The translations under genes and the position numbers were made by a program. A stretch of DNA of 64,000 nucleotides from JAUWKC01 sp035527845 (GTDB lineage: Bacteria > Planctomycetota > Phycisphaerae > Sedimentisphaerales > Anaerobacaceae). The notes under the pieces are model-generated. The model ran no database searches, was not told where the DNA came from, and saw only the letters and a program-made list of their open reading frames with translations. The stretch is taken from positions 1 through 64,000 of the forward strand of contig DATKZT010000044.1 of the NCBI GenBank assembly GCA_035527845.1. The letters are read 5' to 3'. Below, one piece after another: positions 36,091 to 46,500 of the stretch; within the stretch, counting starts at the first letter, position 1; every line of letters starts with the position of its first letter.

Positions 36091-36118
36091 GGATTCCTGC
36101 TTTCGCAGGAATGACGGG
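36091..36118. repeat. REP-like palindrome attcctgc-tttc-gcaggaat
   Basis: ATTCCTGC (36093-36100) and GCAGGAAT (36105-36112) with a tttc loop and the flank GACGGG. This exact type of element is widespread in bacterial genomes. Confidence 0.75.
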
Positions 36119-36157
36119 CGCATATAGAGGCGGCAGTTTCGGTTTTGGGAGATTGGC

Positions 36158-38233
36158 TCAGGGATTCTTTTGTTTTGTCAGGGCGGCTTCGAGTTGTCGT
36201 CGGGCCTTGGTGAGGTCGGGATTGATTTGCAGGGCGCGGCGGTATTCCTTTATGGCCTCATCGGTTTTGCCCTGGCGCTCGAGGAGGAAGCCAAGGTTGA
36301 AGTACATTTCGAAATCATCAGGTCGGGCCTTGAGCACAATCTGAAACTGCTCTATGGCCTGGTCATCTCTGCCGAGAGAAGCCAGAGCCAGTCCCAGTCG
36401 GCCGTGGGCGATTATGTTGTCCGGCTCAAGCTCTATCGCTTTATTGTAGCACTCGACGGCCTCTTCGTGCGCACCTTGCTGGGCCAATTCGAGGCCCAGA
36501 TTGCTCCACGCCTCGACGTAATCAGGTTTGAGCCGGACCGCCTCGCGGTACTCGGTGACGGCCTCCGTATTTGCTCCGCTCTGGGCAAGGGCCCGTGCGA
36601 GATTGTGGTGTGCGACCGCGAGGTCCGGCGCAAGGCTTACGGCCTTCTTGTACTGTTCGATGGCCTCATCGGTCTTGTGCAGGTCCATCAGGGCATTGCC
36701 GAGGTTGGTATAGACCTCGGCGGACCTGGGCCTGAGTTTCAAGGCCTTTTGGTAGTGTTCGATGGCCTGCTCAATCCTGCCGGTGTCACTGAGCAGGTTG
36801 GCGTAATTATTTTCCATTACGAAATTGTCGGTTGTCACGTCGAGTGCGTGTTTGAACAATGCGGCGCTGTCTTTGAAGTGTCTTAGCTGCAAGCGGGTGC
36901 ACACGGCGGCGGCCGGCAGCACGACGGCAGCGGCCAGCACGGCAGCAATCCTCAAGTGCCGCCATTTGGCAACGAGGTCTTTGACGCCCCAGGCGAGTAT
37001 AACAAGAAGGCCTATCATGGTTATATACATGTAGCGGTCGGCCCTGGCCTGTGCGCCGACCTGGACAAGGCCGATTACGGGGACGAGCGTGCCGACGTAC
37101 CAGAGCCAGCCGACGGCGAGGTACTTTCGTCGCAGGCCGAAATAGATGAAAAAGATTGTCAGCAGCACCAGCAGCGCTGCGGAGACCACCACTTTAGTGC
37201 GTGAAAAGTTGCCCGCGGGGTGGGGATAGAATACTGCCAGGCCGCTGGGCCAGAACATCTTTTCGATATAGGTCAAATAGGAAATGACGGCGTTGGCCGC
37301 CCGTGACTTCAAGGTCAGCTTCTCGAGTGCCGAGACCACGCCGCCGCTCTTTTGGGCGTTGTAGGTTATGATGCTCAGGACTGCCGTCAGGATAAACAGC
37401 GGCACCTTTTCCAGAATCAGCAGGGGGAGGGACGTCCCCTGATTACTATTATTTGGTGCGTCGATCTCCGGCAGGTCTTCCTGCGATTGCGCGGGGGTGA
37501 TTTGGATTTCGGCTTTGCGTTTTAGTCGCAGGCGGTCCAAAGGCCAATAGTCCAGAAGCAGCAGAACGCAGGGCAATGTCACGACCATGGGTTTGGTCAT
37601 GATGCACAGGGCGAAAACCAGAACGACCGCCAGCAGTCTTAGCAGGCCGGGGCGGCTGGCGTATCGCACGTACGCGCCGATGGTCAGTATCCAGAAAAGT
37701 CCGCTCAGTACGTTCTTGCGCTCGGAGAGCCAGGCCACGGATTCGACCTGGAGGGGATGCAAGCCGAAGACGGCGGCTACAAATGCGCTCGGCCACATCG
37801 CGTCGGTCATCTTCGTCAGGACCCAAAAGAGCAGCAGCGTATTGGCGAGGTGAATGAGCAGGCTGGTCAGATGATGGCGGCCCGCGGAAAGGCCGTACAA
37901 TTGACAGTCCAGCATCTGGGTGAGCGTAGTGAGGGGGTGCCACATATAGTAATGCGATTCGGTGAAGGCCCCGATGAGGGATTGCGGGGTAATTCCGCCG
38001 GTGATATTTCGGTTGTCGGTTATGTATCTGTCGTCGTCATATTTGACGAAGTCGTATTTCAGGACGGGCCAGTAGGTCGCAAGGACGGCGGCGGCCATTG
38101 CGATCGATAGGACGGCAAAAGCGGCGGGGCGGTGCGCCTTTGTGTCGCGGCGGCCGTCCTTATTATCAGGGCCCATGCGTCCGTTCATGATTTCACCAAT
38201 TGCGCCAAGCACGGCATTTTGTTCAAGGGACAT
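36158..38233 (-). CDS. GT-C-type membrane glycosyltransferase-like protein with TPR tail (TMTC-like)
   Basis: A 691-residue polytopic membrane protein. The N-terminal half has about ten membrane helices. Its first exported loop carries acidic residues in FVKYDDDRYITDN, as in GT-C mannosyltransferases of the TMTC/PMT type, and HPLQVESVAWLSERK is typical of this family. The C-terminal third (about 470-690) is at least six TPR repeats, for example AIEQYKKAVSLAPDLAVAHH. This architecture matches TMTC-like proteins that may mannosylate or otherwise glycosylate proteins outside the cytoplasm. The gene lies 15 bp after purC on the same strand. The acceptor is unknown. Confidence 0.75.
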   Translation of the reverse strand: MSLEQNAVLGAIGEIMNGRMGPDNKDGRRDTKAHRPAAFAVLSIAMAAAVLATYWPVLKYDFVKYDDDRYITDNRNITGGITPQSLIGAFTESHYYMWHPLTTLTQMLDCQLYGLSAGRHHLTSLLIHLANTLLLFWVLTKMTDAMWPSAFVAAVFGLHPLQVESVAWLSERKNVLSGLFWILTIGAYVRYASRPGLLRLLAVVLVFALCIMTKPMVVTLPCVLLLLDYWPLDRLRLKRKAEIQITPAQSQEDLPEIDAPNNSNQGTSLPLLILEKVPLFILTAVLSIITYNAQKSGGVVSALEKLTLKSRAANAVISYLTYIEKMFWPSGLAVFYPHPAGNFSRTKVVVSAALLVLLTIFFIYFGLRRKYLAVGWLWYVGTLVPVIGLVQVGAQARADRYMYITMIGLLVILAWGVKDLVAKWRHLRIAAVLAAAVVLPAAAVCTRLQLRHFKDSAALFKHALDVTTDNFVMENNYANLLSDTGRIEQAIEHYQKALKLRPRSAEVYTNLGNALMDLHKTDEAIEQYKKAVSLAPDLAVAHHNLARALAQSGANTEAVTEYREAVRLKPDYVEAWSNLGLELAQQGAHEEAVECYNKAIELEPDNIIAHGRLGLALASLGRDDQAIEQFQIVLKARPDDFEMYFNLGFLLERQGKTDEAIKEYRRALQINPDLTKARRQLEAALTKQKNP

Positions 38234-38248
38234 GCCCGGTCAGCGGGT

Positions 38249-39142
38249 TCATCTTTGGAACATTTTGCCGGTCAGGCGTTCGTAGGCCTCGATATATTTT
38301 TCGCTGGTTTTTACGGCGATATCTTCGGGCAGCTCGACGCCGGGTCCGGACTTGTCGAAGTTTATGCTTTCGAGGTAGTTTCGGACGAACTGCTTGTCGA
38401 AGCTTTCCTGGTCCCTGCCGGGCTGGTATTTGTCTGCGGGCCAGAAGCGGGAAGAATCGGGGGTGAGGACCTCATCGACGAGGATTATATCGCCGCTGCT
38501 GACACCCCACTCGAACTTGGTATCGGCGAGGATCATTCCCTTTTCTTCGGCGTATTCTCCGGCCTTATCGAAGATATCGAGGCTTCTGTCTCGGACGTAT
38601 TCGGCGCGTTCTGCGCCGATGATCCGGACACACTGCTCGAAGCTGATATTCTCGTCGTGTGTACCTCTTTCGGCCTTCGTGGCGGGGGTGAAAATAAGCT
38701 CGGTGAGTTTTTCGCACTGCTTCAGGCCGGGGGGGAGTTGCTGTCGGCAGACGGTTCCACTGTCTTTATATTCCTTCCAGCCTGAGCCTGCCAGGTAGCC
38801 TCGCACGACGCACTCTATCGGGAGGACCTTGACCTTTTTGACGAGCATGCTTCTTCCGGCGAGCTGGTCGGCGTGGTCACAAAACGGCTCCGGGAACTTG
38901 CTTACGTCATCGGTAATGAAATGATGCTCTACCTCGTCACTGAGGAAGTCGAACCAGAACAATGATATCTTCGTCAAGACTATGCCCTTATATGGTATGC
39001 CGTTTGCCATAACCACATCGAAGGCGCTTATCCGATCGGTTGCGACTATGAGCAGCTTGTCACCGAGGTCGTAAATGTCCCGAACCTTGCCGCGCATGGG
39101 TTCTATGCCTCCTATATTTGTCTGTAAGATTAGCTCAGCCAT
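38249..39142 (-). CDS. purC: phosphoribosylaminoimidazole-succinocarboxamide synthase
   Basis: SAICAR synthase of purine biosynthesis, joining aspartate to CAIR with ATP. The 297-residue protein is of the longer PurC type and shows GKVRDIYDLGDKLLIVATDR, CVVRGYLAGSGWKEY and LADTKFEWG. It lies 26 bp after the HD gene and 15 bp before the GT-C gene, all on the minus strand, so the three may form an operon. Other purine genes are not nearby. Function is secure. Confidence 0.95.
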   Translation of the reverse strand: MAELILQTNIGGIEPMRGKVRDIYDLGDKLLIVATDRISAFDVVMANGIPYKGIVLTKISLFWFDFLSDEVEHHFITDDVSKFPEPFCDHADQLAGRSMLVKKVKVLPIECVVRGYLAGSGWKEYKDSGTVCRQQLPPGLKQCEKLTELIFTPATKAERGTHDENISFEQCVRIIGAERAEYVRDRSLDIFDKAGEYAEEKGMILADTKFEWGVSSGDIILVDEVLTPDSSRFWPADKYQPGRDQESFDKQFVRNYLESINFDKSGPGVELPEDIAVKTSEKYIEAYERLTGKMFQR

Positions 39143-39168
39143 AACAATCCCTTCCCATTATTTGCTGT

Positions 39169-39972
39169 TTAGACCCTGTTCTCTTCGCGCCTTATCCTGG
39201 CGTCGACATACTGAAATATGCTTTTTCTGACCTTTTCTATGTCTTCGGTGTCGGGCAGCATCTCTGCCATCATCTCCAGATAGCGGCGCTGCTTTATTCG
39301 CTTCAAGGTCACGGTAAAATTCACATCATACACCCAGCCGAGCTGCAACAGCTTCATGTCGTTGAGCGTTCTCAGCCGGTGGTAGTCTATCCGCCGGCCC
39401 CTCAGGATGTCCTGTACCACTTCGGATGAATATCCCGGCTCATCGGGGAGCTCGACCTCCAGCATGAAGCCGTCCGGCTTGTCGCGATATTGGCGGTAGT
39501 TGTTTATGACGACATAAAATACGTCGAGCTTGTCGGCGTCGCGAATCAATTTTGAGAACAACAGGACTTCGCCGGCCAGGTCCTCGGGCAGCTCCCTGCG
39601 TCCGTGGTATTCGATGGCCCTGGCGATCAGCTCCGCCTCTGAGTCCTGCATCGGCTCAAGCGTCTGCTCGTCTCTTAGAACCTCGATGCTCAGGAGGCAA
39701 TGGTCCACGCTTCTCGGGTCGTTGTAGGTTCGGTACTTTACAAACTGCTTGAACCGCCCGACGTCATGCAACAGGGCTGTCGCCTCAGCGAGACGTTTTT
39801 GATTGGCGTCAAGCCCGAGCTGCTCGGCGAGAAACAGCATTTCCTCACAGGTCCGATGGCTGTGGTCTTCTTTCAGCTTCAGGTTGGCGTTGACGTATTC
39901 GTCATCGGCGTAGAATCTTGCCACGTAATCGCCGAACCAGGCTTTTAATTTGTCTAATTGCTTTTGCTCCAT
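39169..39972 (-). CDS. HD-domain phosphohydrolase
   Basis: About 267 residues. The HD motif is present (ALLHDVGRFKQF near 80) with a preceding HSHRTCEEM histidine. A downstream segment is RAIEYHGRRELP. HD proteins hydrolyse phosphate esters of nucleotides or second messengers. No GYP or other subfamily motif is evident. ATG 39972 is preferred to a longer frame from 40077, which would start inside the promoter region of the divergent cupin gene. Its position ahead of purC would fit a nucleotide-related role, but this is only context. Confidence 0.75.
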   Translation of the reverse strand: MEQKQLDKLKAWFGDYVARFYADDEYVNANLKLKEDHSHRTCEEMLFLAEQLGLDANQKRLAEATALLHDVGRFKQFVKYRTYNDPRSVDHCLLSIEVLRDEQTLEPMQDSEAELIARAIEYHGRRELPEDLAGEVLLFSKLIRDADKLDVFYVVINNYRQYRDKPDGFMLEVELPDEPGYSSEVVQDILRGRRIDYHRLRTLNDMKLLQLGWVYDVNFTVTLKRIKQRRYLEMMAEMLPDTEDIEKVRKSIFQYVDARIRREENRV

Positions 39973-40049
39973 GACCCCGATTTCATACGAAACGAGAATA
40001 TTTCTGCGCCAATTTATAGCAGTTTGCGGAAAAAAATCCAGATGGATAT

Positions 40050-40078
40050 TTGAAAAGCTGCCGGTGCGCCGGTACAAT
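40050..40078 (+). promoter_or_regulatory. sigma-70-type promoter of the cupin gene
   Basis: TTGAAA (40050-40055), 17-bp spacer, TACAAT (40073-40078), with the start codon 62 bp further on. Confidence 0.65.
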
Positions 40079-40139
40079 CGGCCGTGATGTGCGAACGGAA
40101 ATTTTCTGAACTCGTTGGAATTCGGTAAGGAAGACAGTT

Positions 40140-40412
40140 ATGCCTACTGTTAAAGATGTTGTTGTGAAGAAGCCTTCGGAGGAGGAATCGAAGACGTGTC
40201 AGTCGTGGCCTATCTGGCAGTGCGAGGCAAGCACGTTCGACTGGGCGTACACGGAGAAGGAGACGTGCCTGCTGCTGGAGGGCAAGGTTACTGTGACGGA
40301 CGGACAGAATTCGGTGGATTTCGGGGCGGGGGATCTTGTGGTATTTCCAGTTGATCTGGAGTGCACCTGGCAGGTCCATGAGCCGGTGAAGAAATACTAC
40401 AACTTCGGGTAA
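40140..40412 (+). CDS. small cupin-domain protein (DUF861/EutQ-like)
   Basis: A 90-residue single cupin with the DUF861/Cupin_3 pattern: W-P-I-W-x-C-E-A-S-T-F-D-W near 27-38, ETCLLLEGKVTVT in the middle and FGAGDLVVFP near 65. It is cytoplasmic, with no signal. Such proteins often bind a metal and small metabolites, with no fixed reaction known for the short form. The gene has its own promoter, is divergent from the HD gene and convergent with the giant M56 gene. Confidence 0.8.
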   Translation: MPTVKDVVVKKPSEEESKTCQSWPIWQCEASTFDWAYTEKETCLLLEGKVTVTDGQNSVDFGAGDLVVFPVDLECTWQVHEPVKKYYNFG

Positions 40413-40438
40413 GCACGAAAAGGAGTAATTGCGGCGGC

Positions 40439-40472
40439 ATCAGTCAGGGGCGGCAGTCTTTGTCGGACTGAT
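40439..40472. terminator. weak inverted repeat between convergent genes
   Basis: ATCAGTC (40439-40445) and GACTGAT (40466-40472) can form a stem with a 20-nt loop. No T-run follows, so its action as terminator is uncertain. Confidence 0.3.
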
Positions 40473-40503
40473 ACCCCCGGCGCCCGGCTGAATTCGGAAG
40501 GTT

Positions 40504-43500
40504 TTATTTCTGAGCAAGGTTTTGCCATTTCTGCCACAGGGTCTTGAGTATTTGAGGATTTGTCAGGCCCTGGTTATGCTCGGCGACCGGTCCCGGCTTC
40601 AGTGAGAAGTTGCCGTTGGCTGCATCGGTGAAAAGGGGATCGGCCGCGATTGATTCTACTTTTTCTTCGAAGTTTTCGGCATCGACGGCGTTCTGCCAGA
40701 AGGTGTTGCTGCCTATTTCATTATTATTTTTTCTGGTTTCTTTGAACAGGGCCAGGCCTCTGGGGTTGCCGAGGAGGATATTGTTCTGTATCGAGAGGCG
40801 GCACGAGTCCCGCATATCGATTCCGGCGAAGCCGTTATTAAGCAGAAGGTTGTTTTCTATCGTAACCTTCGACCGTGCAAAAGCGCTGATGCCTGTTCCG
40901 TTTCCGGTGATTATGTTGTTGGAGATGGTTCCGCTTGCACTTTTGTTGCCGAGATAGACGCCCCTATTGGCGTTTTTGATGATGAGGTTGTCGTGCATGC
41001 GGAGCGTTCCGCCGGTGTTGCGTACCGCGTGCTTTTTCGAGCCTGTAATGATATTTCCGACGATATCGACCGTGGCGCCGCTAAAGAGTGTTATGCCCTG
41101 ACTCTGGCAGTTTGCTATGACGCTGTCGCGGACCGCTCCTTCGGTGGCCTCATTGAAGAATACGGGAAGGGCGAATCCTTCGAACCGGCAGGAGTTGACG
41201 TCCACATTCGAAAACCCGACAGCCCTGACGGCTACGGGAGAGCGGGCGAAGTTGCCCAGCGGCTGGAAGAAGCAGTTCTTAATTTCGACCCTGCTGTCTT
41301 TGGCGCCGAGGGCAAAGGCGTTTTCGACCTTGTCACTGGTGGCCAATTGCCATTTGATTGTCAGTCCTTCAATTGTCACGGCGCCTTTACCTTTGGTATC
41401 GACAAAAACAGCCGGTGCATTGGCGGTGACTTCGAAAATGCAGTCGTTCCGGGATTCGCCTTTAAGCGTTATGGGTTTTGTAATGGTCACAGGCTCGGTA
41501 TAAACTCGCTTTGGCATTATTATCGTTTCACCGGGCTGCGCAGAATCGATGAGCGGCTGTAAGTGACGAGTGCGAGCAACGTGCTTACTGTCAGGTTTAA
41601 TTGCGTTATTGAGAATGTTGCCAGCGGATTCAGGGAGTTCGCCGCCTAATCGCAGATCCTGCTGAACCGTTTTGCCGGGGACCAACTCCAAAGGCACCGG
41701 ATCCGCGTTCTGCTTTACCTGCTCATGCCATGCATTTATGTGCCACTTTCCAGGCGGAAGATTTTCGAGTTTGTATCTACCATCCACGCCCGTCTCAGTG
41801 GGCCGATAGCCTCGACCGGTAATACCTTCCGTGTCCCCTGCGTGCTTCCAGTAAAGGCAGACTTTGGCGGCCGCGGCGGGTCGGCCTGTAATGTCAAGCA
41901 CCTGGCCGGTCACCGAACAAGTCGAACGGGACAGATCGACTACAATGTCGTCTATCTTCTGACCCTCTTTGACTTCGACAATCTTGGCGGCCAAGACGGC
42001 TTTAATCGGCGCCGAGGGGTATCTCTCGCCAGGCTTCTTATACTTATCCCATATTCCGCTTTTGACCTCGGCTGTTGAAGGTCCCATCCAGGGATAGTAC
42101 AGCAGGTGAGTTCCCGGCGGCACGTTCTTCATGGAAAAATGACCGTTAGCATCTGTTATCGCGCGAATGTGATTGTCAGTATGTGAACCATGGCTGGGAT
42201 ATTGCACAATAGTCGATAGTGCCAAAAGTGCCCCAGAAAGCGTTTTGCCGTCAGTACCGTAAACCCGCCCGCTGATAGCGGCTAATCGATAAAGCTTTAT
42301 ACGCAGATTATCAGGGACAAATGTTCCGTCTTTCCTTCTCGCAAAGGAAACACTTTCGCGGGTATCAAAACCAGACGCTGTGAGACCTGCTAAAGAACCA
42401 TGTTCCCCCGGTTCAATATAGGGGATAATAAAACTGCCGTCTTTTCCTGTCTTGATTATTTGGTGCTCTGTGGTTTTCTTTTCTTTACTGTCCCACCGAT
42501 AAAACTCCATTGTCGCACCAGCTACACCTTTACCGTTGCCGTCCACAACCCAACCATGCTCCGCGGGTACTTCTTCTGCCTTTGTTCCTCCCTCAACCTG
42601 CACATTGGTCTTGAGCAGTTTGTACTTGATCGAGAGCGAGCGGTAATCGAGGCCTTCACTTGACAGCCGGGTCAGACCGGCCACTCCGATACGGCCTTCG
42701 GATGTCCTGAACGCCCCGTACTGGTATTCTCCGGTTCTCGAGCCGAGTCCATCTTCCGAGCCGAGCGGTCTATCCTGGAGGCTTCTGATGGTTTTGTCGG
42801 ACAGGCTGCTCCATTGCTCATCTGGTATATCCACAGCCGCCATATTGATTCCCACGAGCCAAGCCGCCCGCATAATTAGGGCGTCCGCGCCGTTCTTGTT
42901 CGCCCATTTCAGGAATGCCTCTTTATCGGTGATATCGAGCGTCTCCGGTACCCTTATGACTTCGTCTCCGTCGAAATCGATACAATGAATCGCGCCGTCG
43001 CCATAGTCTTTGATAATGAATCCTTTGCGTTCTTCAAAAGGCTCCTCATCTTCTCGCAGGGTTCTTGCCAGCTCCGTGTCGCGCGTTCGCACCAGACCAA
43101 GGCGAGAGACATACTTGCTGTCGGGTTTAGGTGCGTTATTGAAGACGCTGCCAGCGGATTCAGGGAGTTCGCCGGCTAATTGCAGATCCTGCTGAACCGT
43201 TTTACCACGGACCAACTCCAAAGGCACCGGATCCGTGTTCTGCTTTACGTGCTCATGCCACGCTTCTATGTGCCACTTTCCCGGCGGAAGATTTTCCAGC
43301 CGATAGTTGCCGTTTCTGTCGGTCACAGCAGGTTCATAACCTTCTCCGTTAAGAATGAACGATCCACCATCAAAAAGCCAAAGCGTACGGACCTTCGCAC
43401 CCTGAACAGGCTGGCCTTTGGTGTCTCGTACCTTCCCCGCAACATCGCAGGTTGATTTCGACAGAGCCGCCACGATTCCGCTGATTGCCTGACCTTCGCT

Positions 43501-46500
43501 GATCGTGATGCCTTTGGCCCAGGACACTCCCCTGATCGGAGCCGATGGCCATCTCTCTCCCGGTTTGCGATAAGCATCCCATTTGCCGCTGTCCACTTCT
43601 CCCTGGATCGGACCCATCCACGGATAGCTCAGCAGATGAGTGCCCGGCGGCACATTCATGGAAAAATGACCGTTAGCATCTGTTATCGCGCGAATGTGAT
43701 TGGTAGTATGACAGCCACCCCTTGGACGTCGATATTGTACATGGGTTGAGAGCGACAGAGGTGCACCGGCAAGTGCTTTGCCGTCAAGGTCAAGCACGGT
43801 TCCCGCAAGACTCCCCAAGCGAAATAGTTGTATGGTTTTATCTTTAGGATAAGACGTCCCATCTGCTTTGTAGATGAAATCAACATCTTCCCGAGTACTG
43901 AAACCCGGCGCCGCAATATTTGTAAAGGATACACGTTGGCCCGGCTCGTACGGGATCATAAAACTACCGTCTTTTCCTGTCTTGATTATTTGGGGCTCTG
44001 TAGTTTTCTTCTGTTTACTGTCCCACCGATAAAACTCCACCGTCGCACCAGCTATGCCCATGCCGTTTCCGTCAACAATATAGCCAACCGTAACAGCAGA
44101 TTCATTTTCACCATCCTCAACCGTCACACCGGTTGCTGTCCCGGTTTGGCCGGAAGACTCTTTCTCCTGCTGCAAATCAAGGCTCGGCAGTTCGAAGGTA
44201 AACGTATCAGCCGTAAGGACCTTTCCCTCATACTGCACCCGCACCTTACCCTCGTGCGCATCGATAACGTACTGCTTTCCCGGCGCGCTTAGGGTTGCTT
44301 TGCCATCCTTCGCCTCTAACCGCAAGTCTCCCTTTTCGAGTTTGAGTTTCCCTGCAACACCAAGAAGATCCTTGCTCCGCCAACACTTCACTTTGTCCTT
44401 ATGGACCTCCACCGCCTTATACCGTCCCTCCGGCTGGTCAAGGAAATCAAACCGCAGATTCCCGTCCTTGACACGAACAGTTAGTCTGCCCTGATCCGGC
44501 ATCTCCGTTGTCATGCCGGTTGGAATCTCTGCTGCCACATCCTCCAACCTCCCAGCCGCGTCAAATACGGCTCTCTGATACGAATCATAGGATTCATACG
44601 CGTTCCTCGCCTCTTTGAACGCATCATCCGGACTGTCATCTGTCGGGTAGAAGTGCAGCACCCGCCACCCACCGTCCGGGAACTGCATCAGCAACAACTT
44701 ACTGTATCTCTGCTCGCTGCCCTCGGGTCTCGGAAGAAACAGCGCTGCAAAACCACGCGACGTCCCTACACCCACTATCTTTTCCAGCAGTTCGTAATGC
44801 CCTTCATAGTCCGTGCGAATTTTCTCCGCATGTTTCGGCCATTGCTGCCTCCCGTATTCTCTGCGGGCCGACGTCACCAGCATCAACGCCTCGTCGTCTT
44901 TCTTCGTCACTGCCTCGACGAACGCCTTGATGGTCCCTTCGAACCTCTTGTTCAATTCCGCCAATCCGGGCTCCGCATATTTGCCTAAAAGCTCAACCAT
45001 TTCTTCACTGCTCTCATCCCTTGCAATCTCCAGAACCGTCCTGTCCTCGGCGGATCGCTCTTTTGCCAGCAATGGGTCCGCTCCCACCTCCAGGAGCATC
45101 GCGGCCAGCTCCAGATTGTTCGCCCGCACCGCGCTTATAAGCGCCAGCTCTCTCTTGTGGTCTTTACACGCCGCGTTCACATCCGCGCCCTTTTCTATAA
45201 GCAGCTTGAAGAAGTCGGTATTGACAGATTTGTGCTTGTAGCTTACAAGGCTGGACGCAGCCCGCAGCAGCGGTGTTCCTCCTTCTTTGTCTTTCCAGTT
45301 TACATCGGCCCCGGCCTCAATAAGGAGCGTTGCTATTTGGAGATAATTCTGCATGGTCGCATCCGGCTCAGCTCTGGCGTACACCGACTCGGCAGCCTTG
45401 AGCAATGCCTCCGCAGCGTCCACGTCCCCCCCGGGCTTTAAGAGCTGCCTTACCGTGTTTGCTCGCCCCTTCTCAGCGGCTTCCAAAAGGGCGTTGCGAT
45501 ACTCTCCAACTGCTCCGTCGACCTTTGTGTCGTCTTCAATTGTGTGACCATGACTGCTGTTTTTCAGATAAACCCGCATCAAACCGTTCGCCAGTTCACC
45601 GCAGGCAACATCCACAAACTGGACGACCCCAACCTTCCCCTCGCCCCCCGGAACTCTCTCACCTGCTCTCCATTCTCCATATACCGGCTCTTTTAATTCC
45701 CAGGGTTGCCACCAGTCAACCTCTCTGTAGCGATACTCCGCCCAGCGATTTTGCAACTCCGGCGTTTCTACAAACCGTGAGAATTCAGGAAATCGCTTCG
45801 ACTTTTCGAGCAAGACTTTCAAGTCCTTCTTTGGAATGTCAAATCTGCACAGGACAACAGATGCTTCAAATGACGCTGAGAAAAGTCTGACATTTTCCAC
45901 AGACTCAGGCAAAGCAGCACCAATTATCTGCGACGCTCGTTCCCATGCTGTTTCGACTTGCACATCGGTTTCTACGGTGGGGCGAAGGGAGACCTTCCCA
46001 GTACTATCTATAGAAGGAAATTCATCGGGCGTGACCAGATCGATTCGTCCTTCGGCATAGACCACGGCAATCAAATCATGGCTTTTTTGCAACGAAGCAT
46101 CGTACATGAGCGGCTCGCTGCCATAATCAAAATCTATATCTTTAGCAGGCAAAAGATAGTGGACTGAATCTAAATGTTTTTGTGTAATCCTTTTTCCCGG
46201 AGAATATTCTCGACCAACAAGCTCATCCAATTGCACGGGAAGGAACAGCGGGAAATTCGGATAATCAGATTGTTTGTCTTCGGTCACACGCTTATATCTC
46301 TGCATTGCGGCAAGGAGTTGTTTGAGTTTGCGCAGCATTTGGATACGATCATCCGCCAGTAATTGACGGTATTTATTAGACGGCGGCTCGATCTTCTTGT
46401 CAGGATATGTTTCTTTCCACCATGCCGTCCAGGCTTCTTTGGTATTATCCGGACTTGATTGTAAGCCCGTCATCTTCATCAGCGCCGAATGGAAACCTGC

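Larger units (their letters stand above)
35685..36157. other. repeat-rich intergenic region
   Basis: About 470 bp between two minus-strand transcription units. It holds the ECF promoter-like motif (35713-35727), three close palindromes (35874-35945) and a separate palindrome at 36093-36112. No gene was seen. The sequence type resembles dispersed repeats found in Phycisphaerae and other bacteria (from memory). Confidence 0.6.

Noticed and set aside
36170..36886. 238-codon plus-strand frame
   Set aside because: Antisense to the TPR repeats of the GT-C gene, whose periodicity it mirrors.
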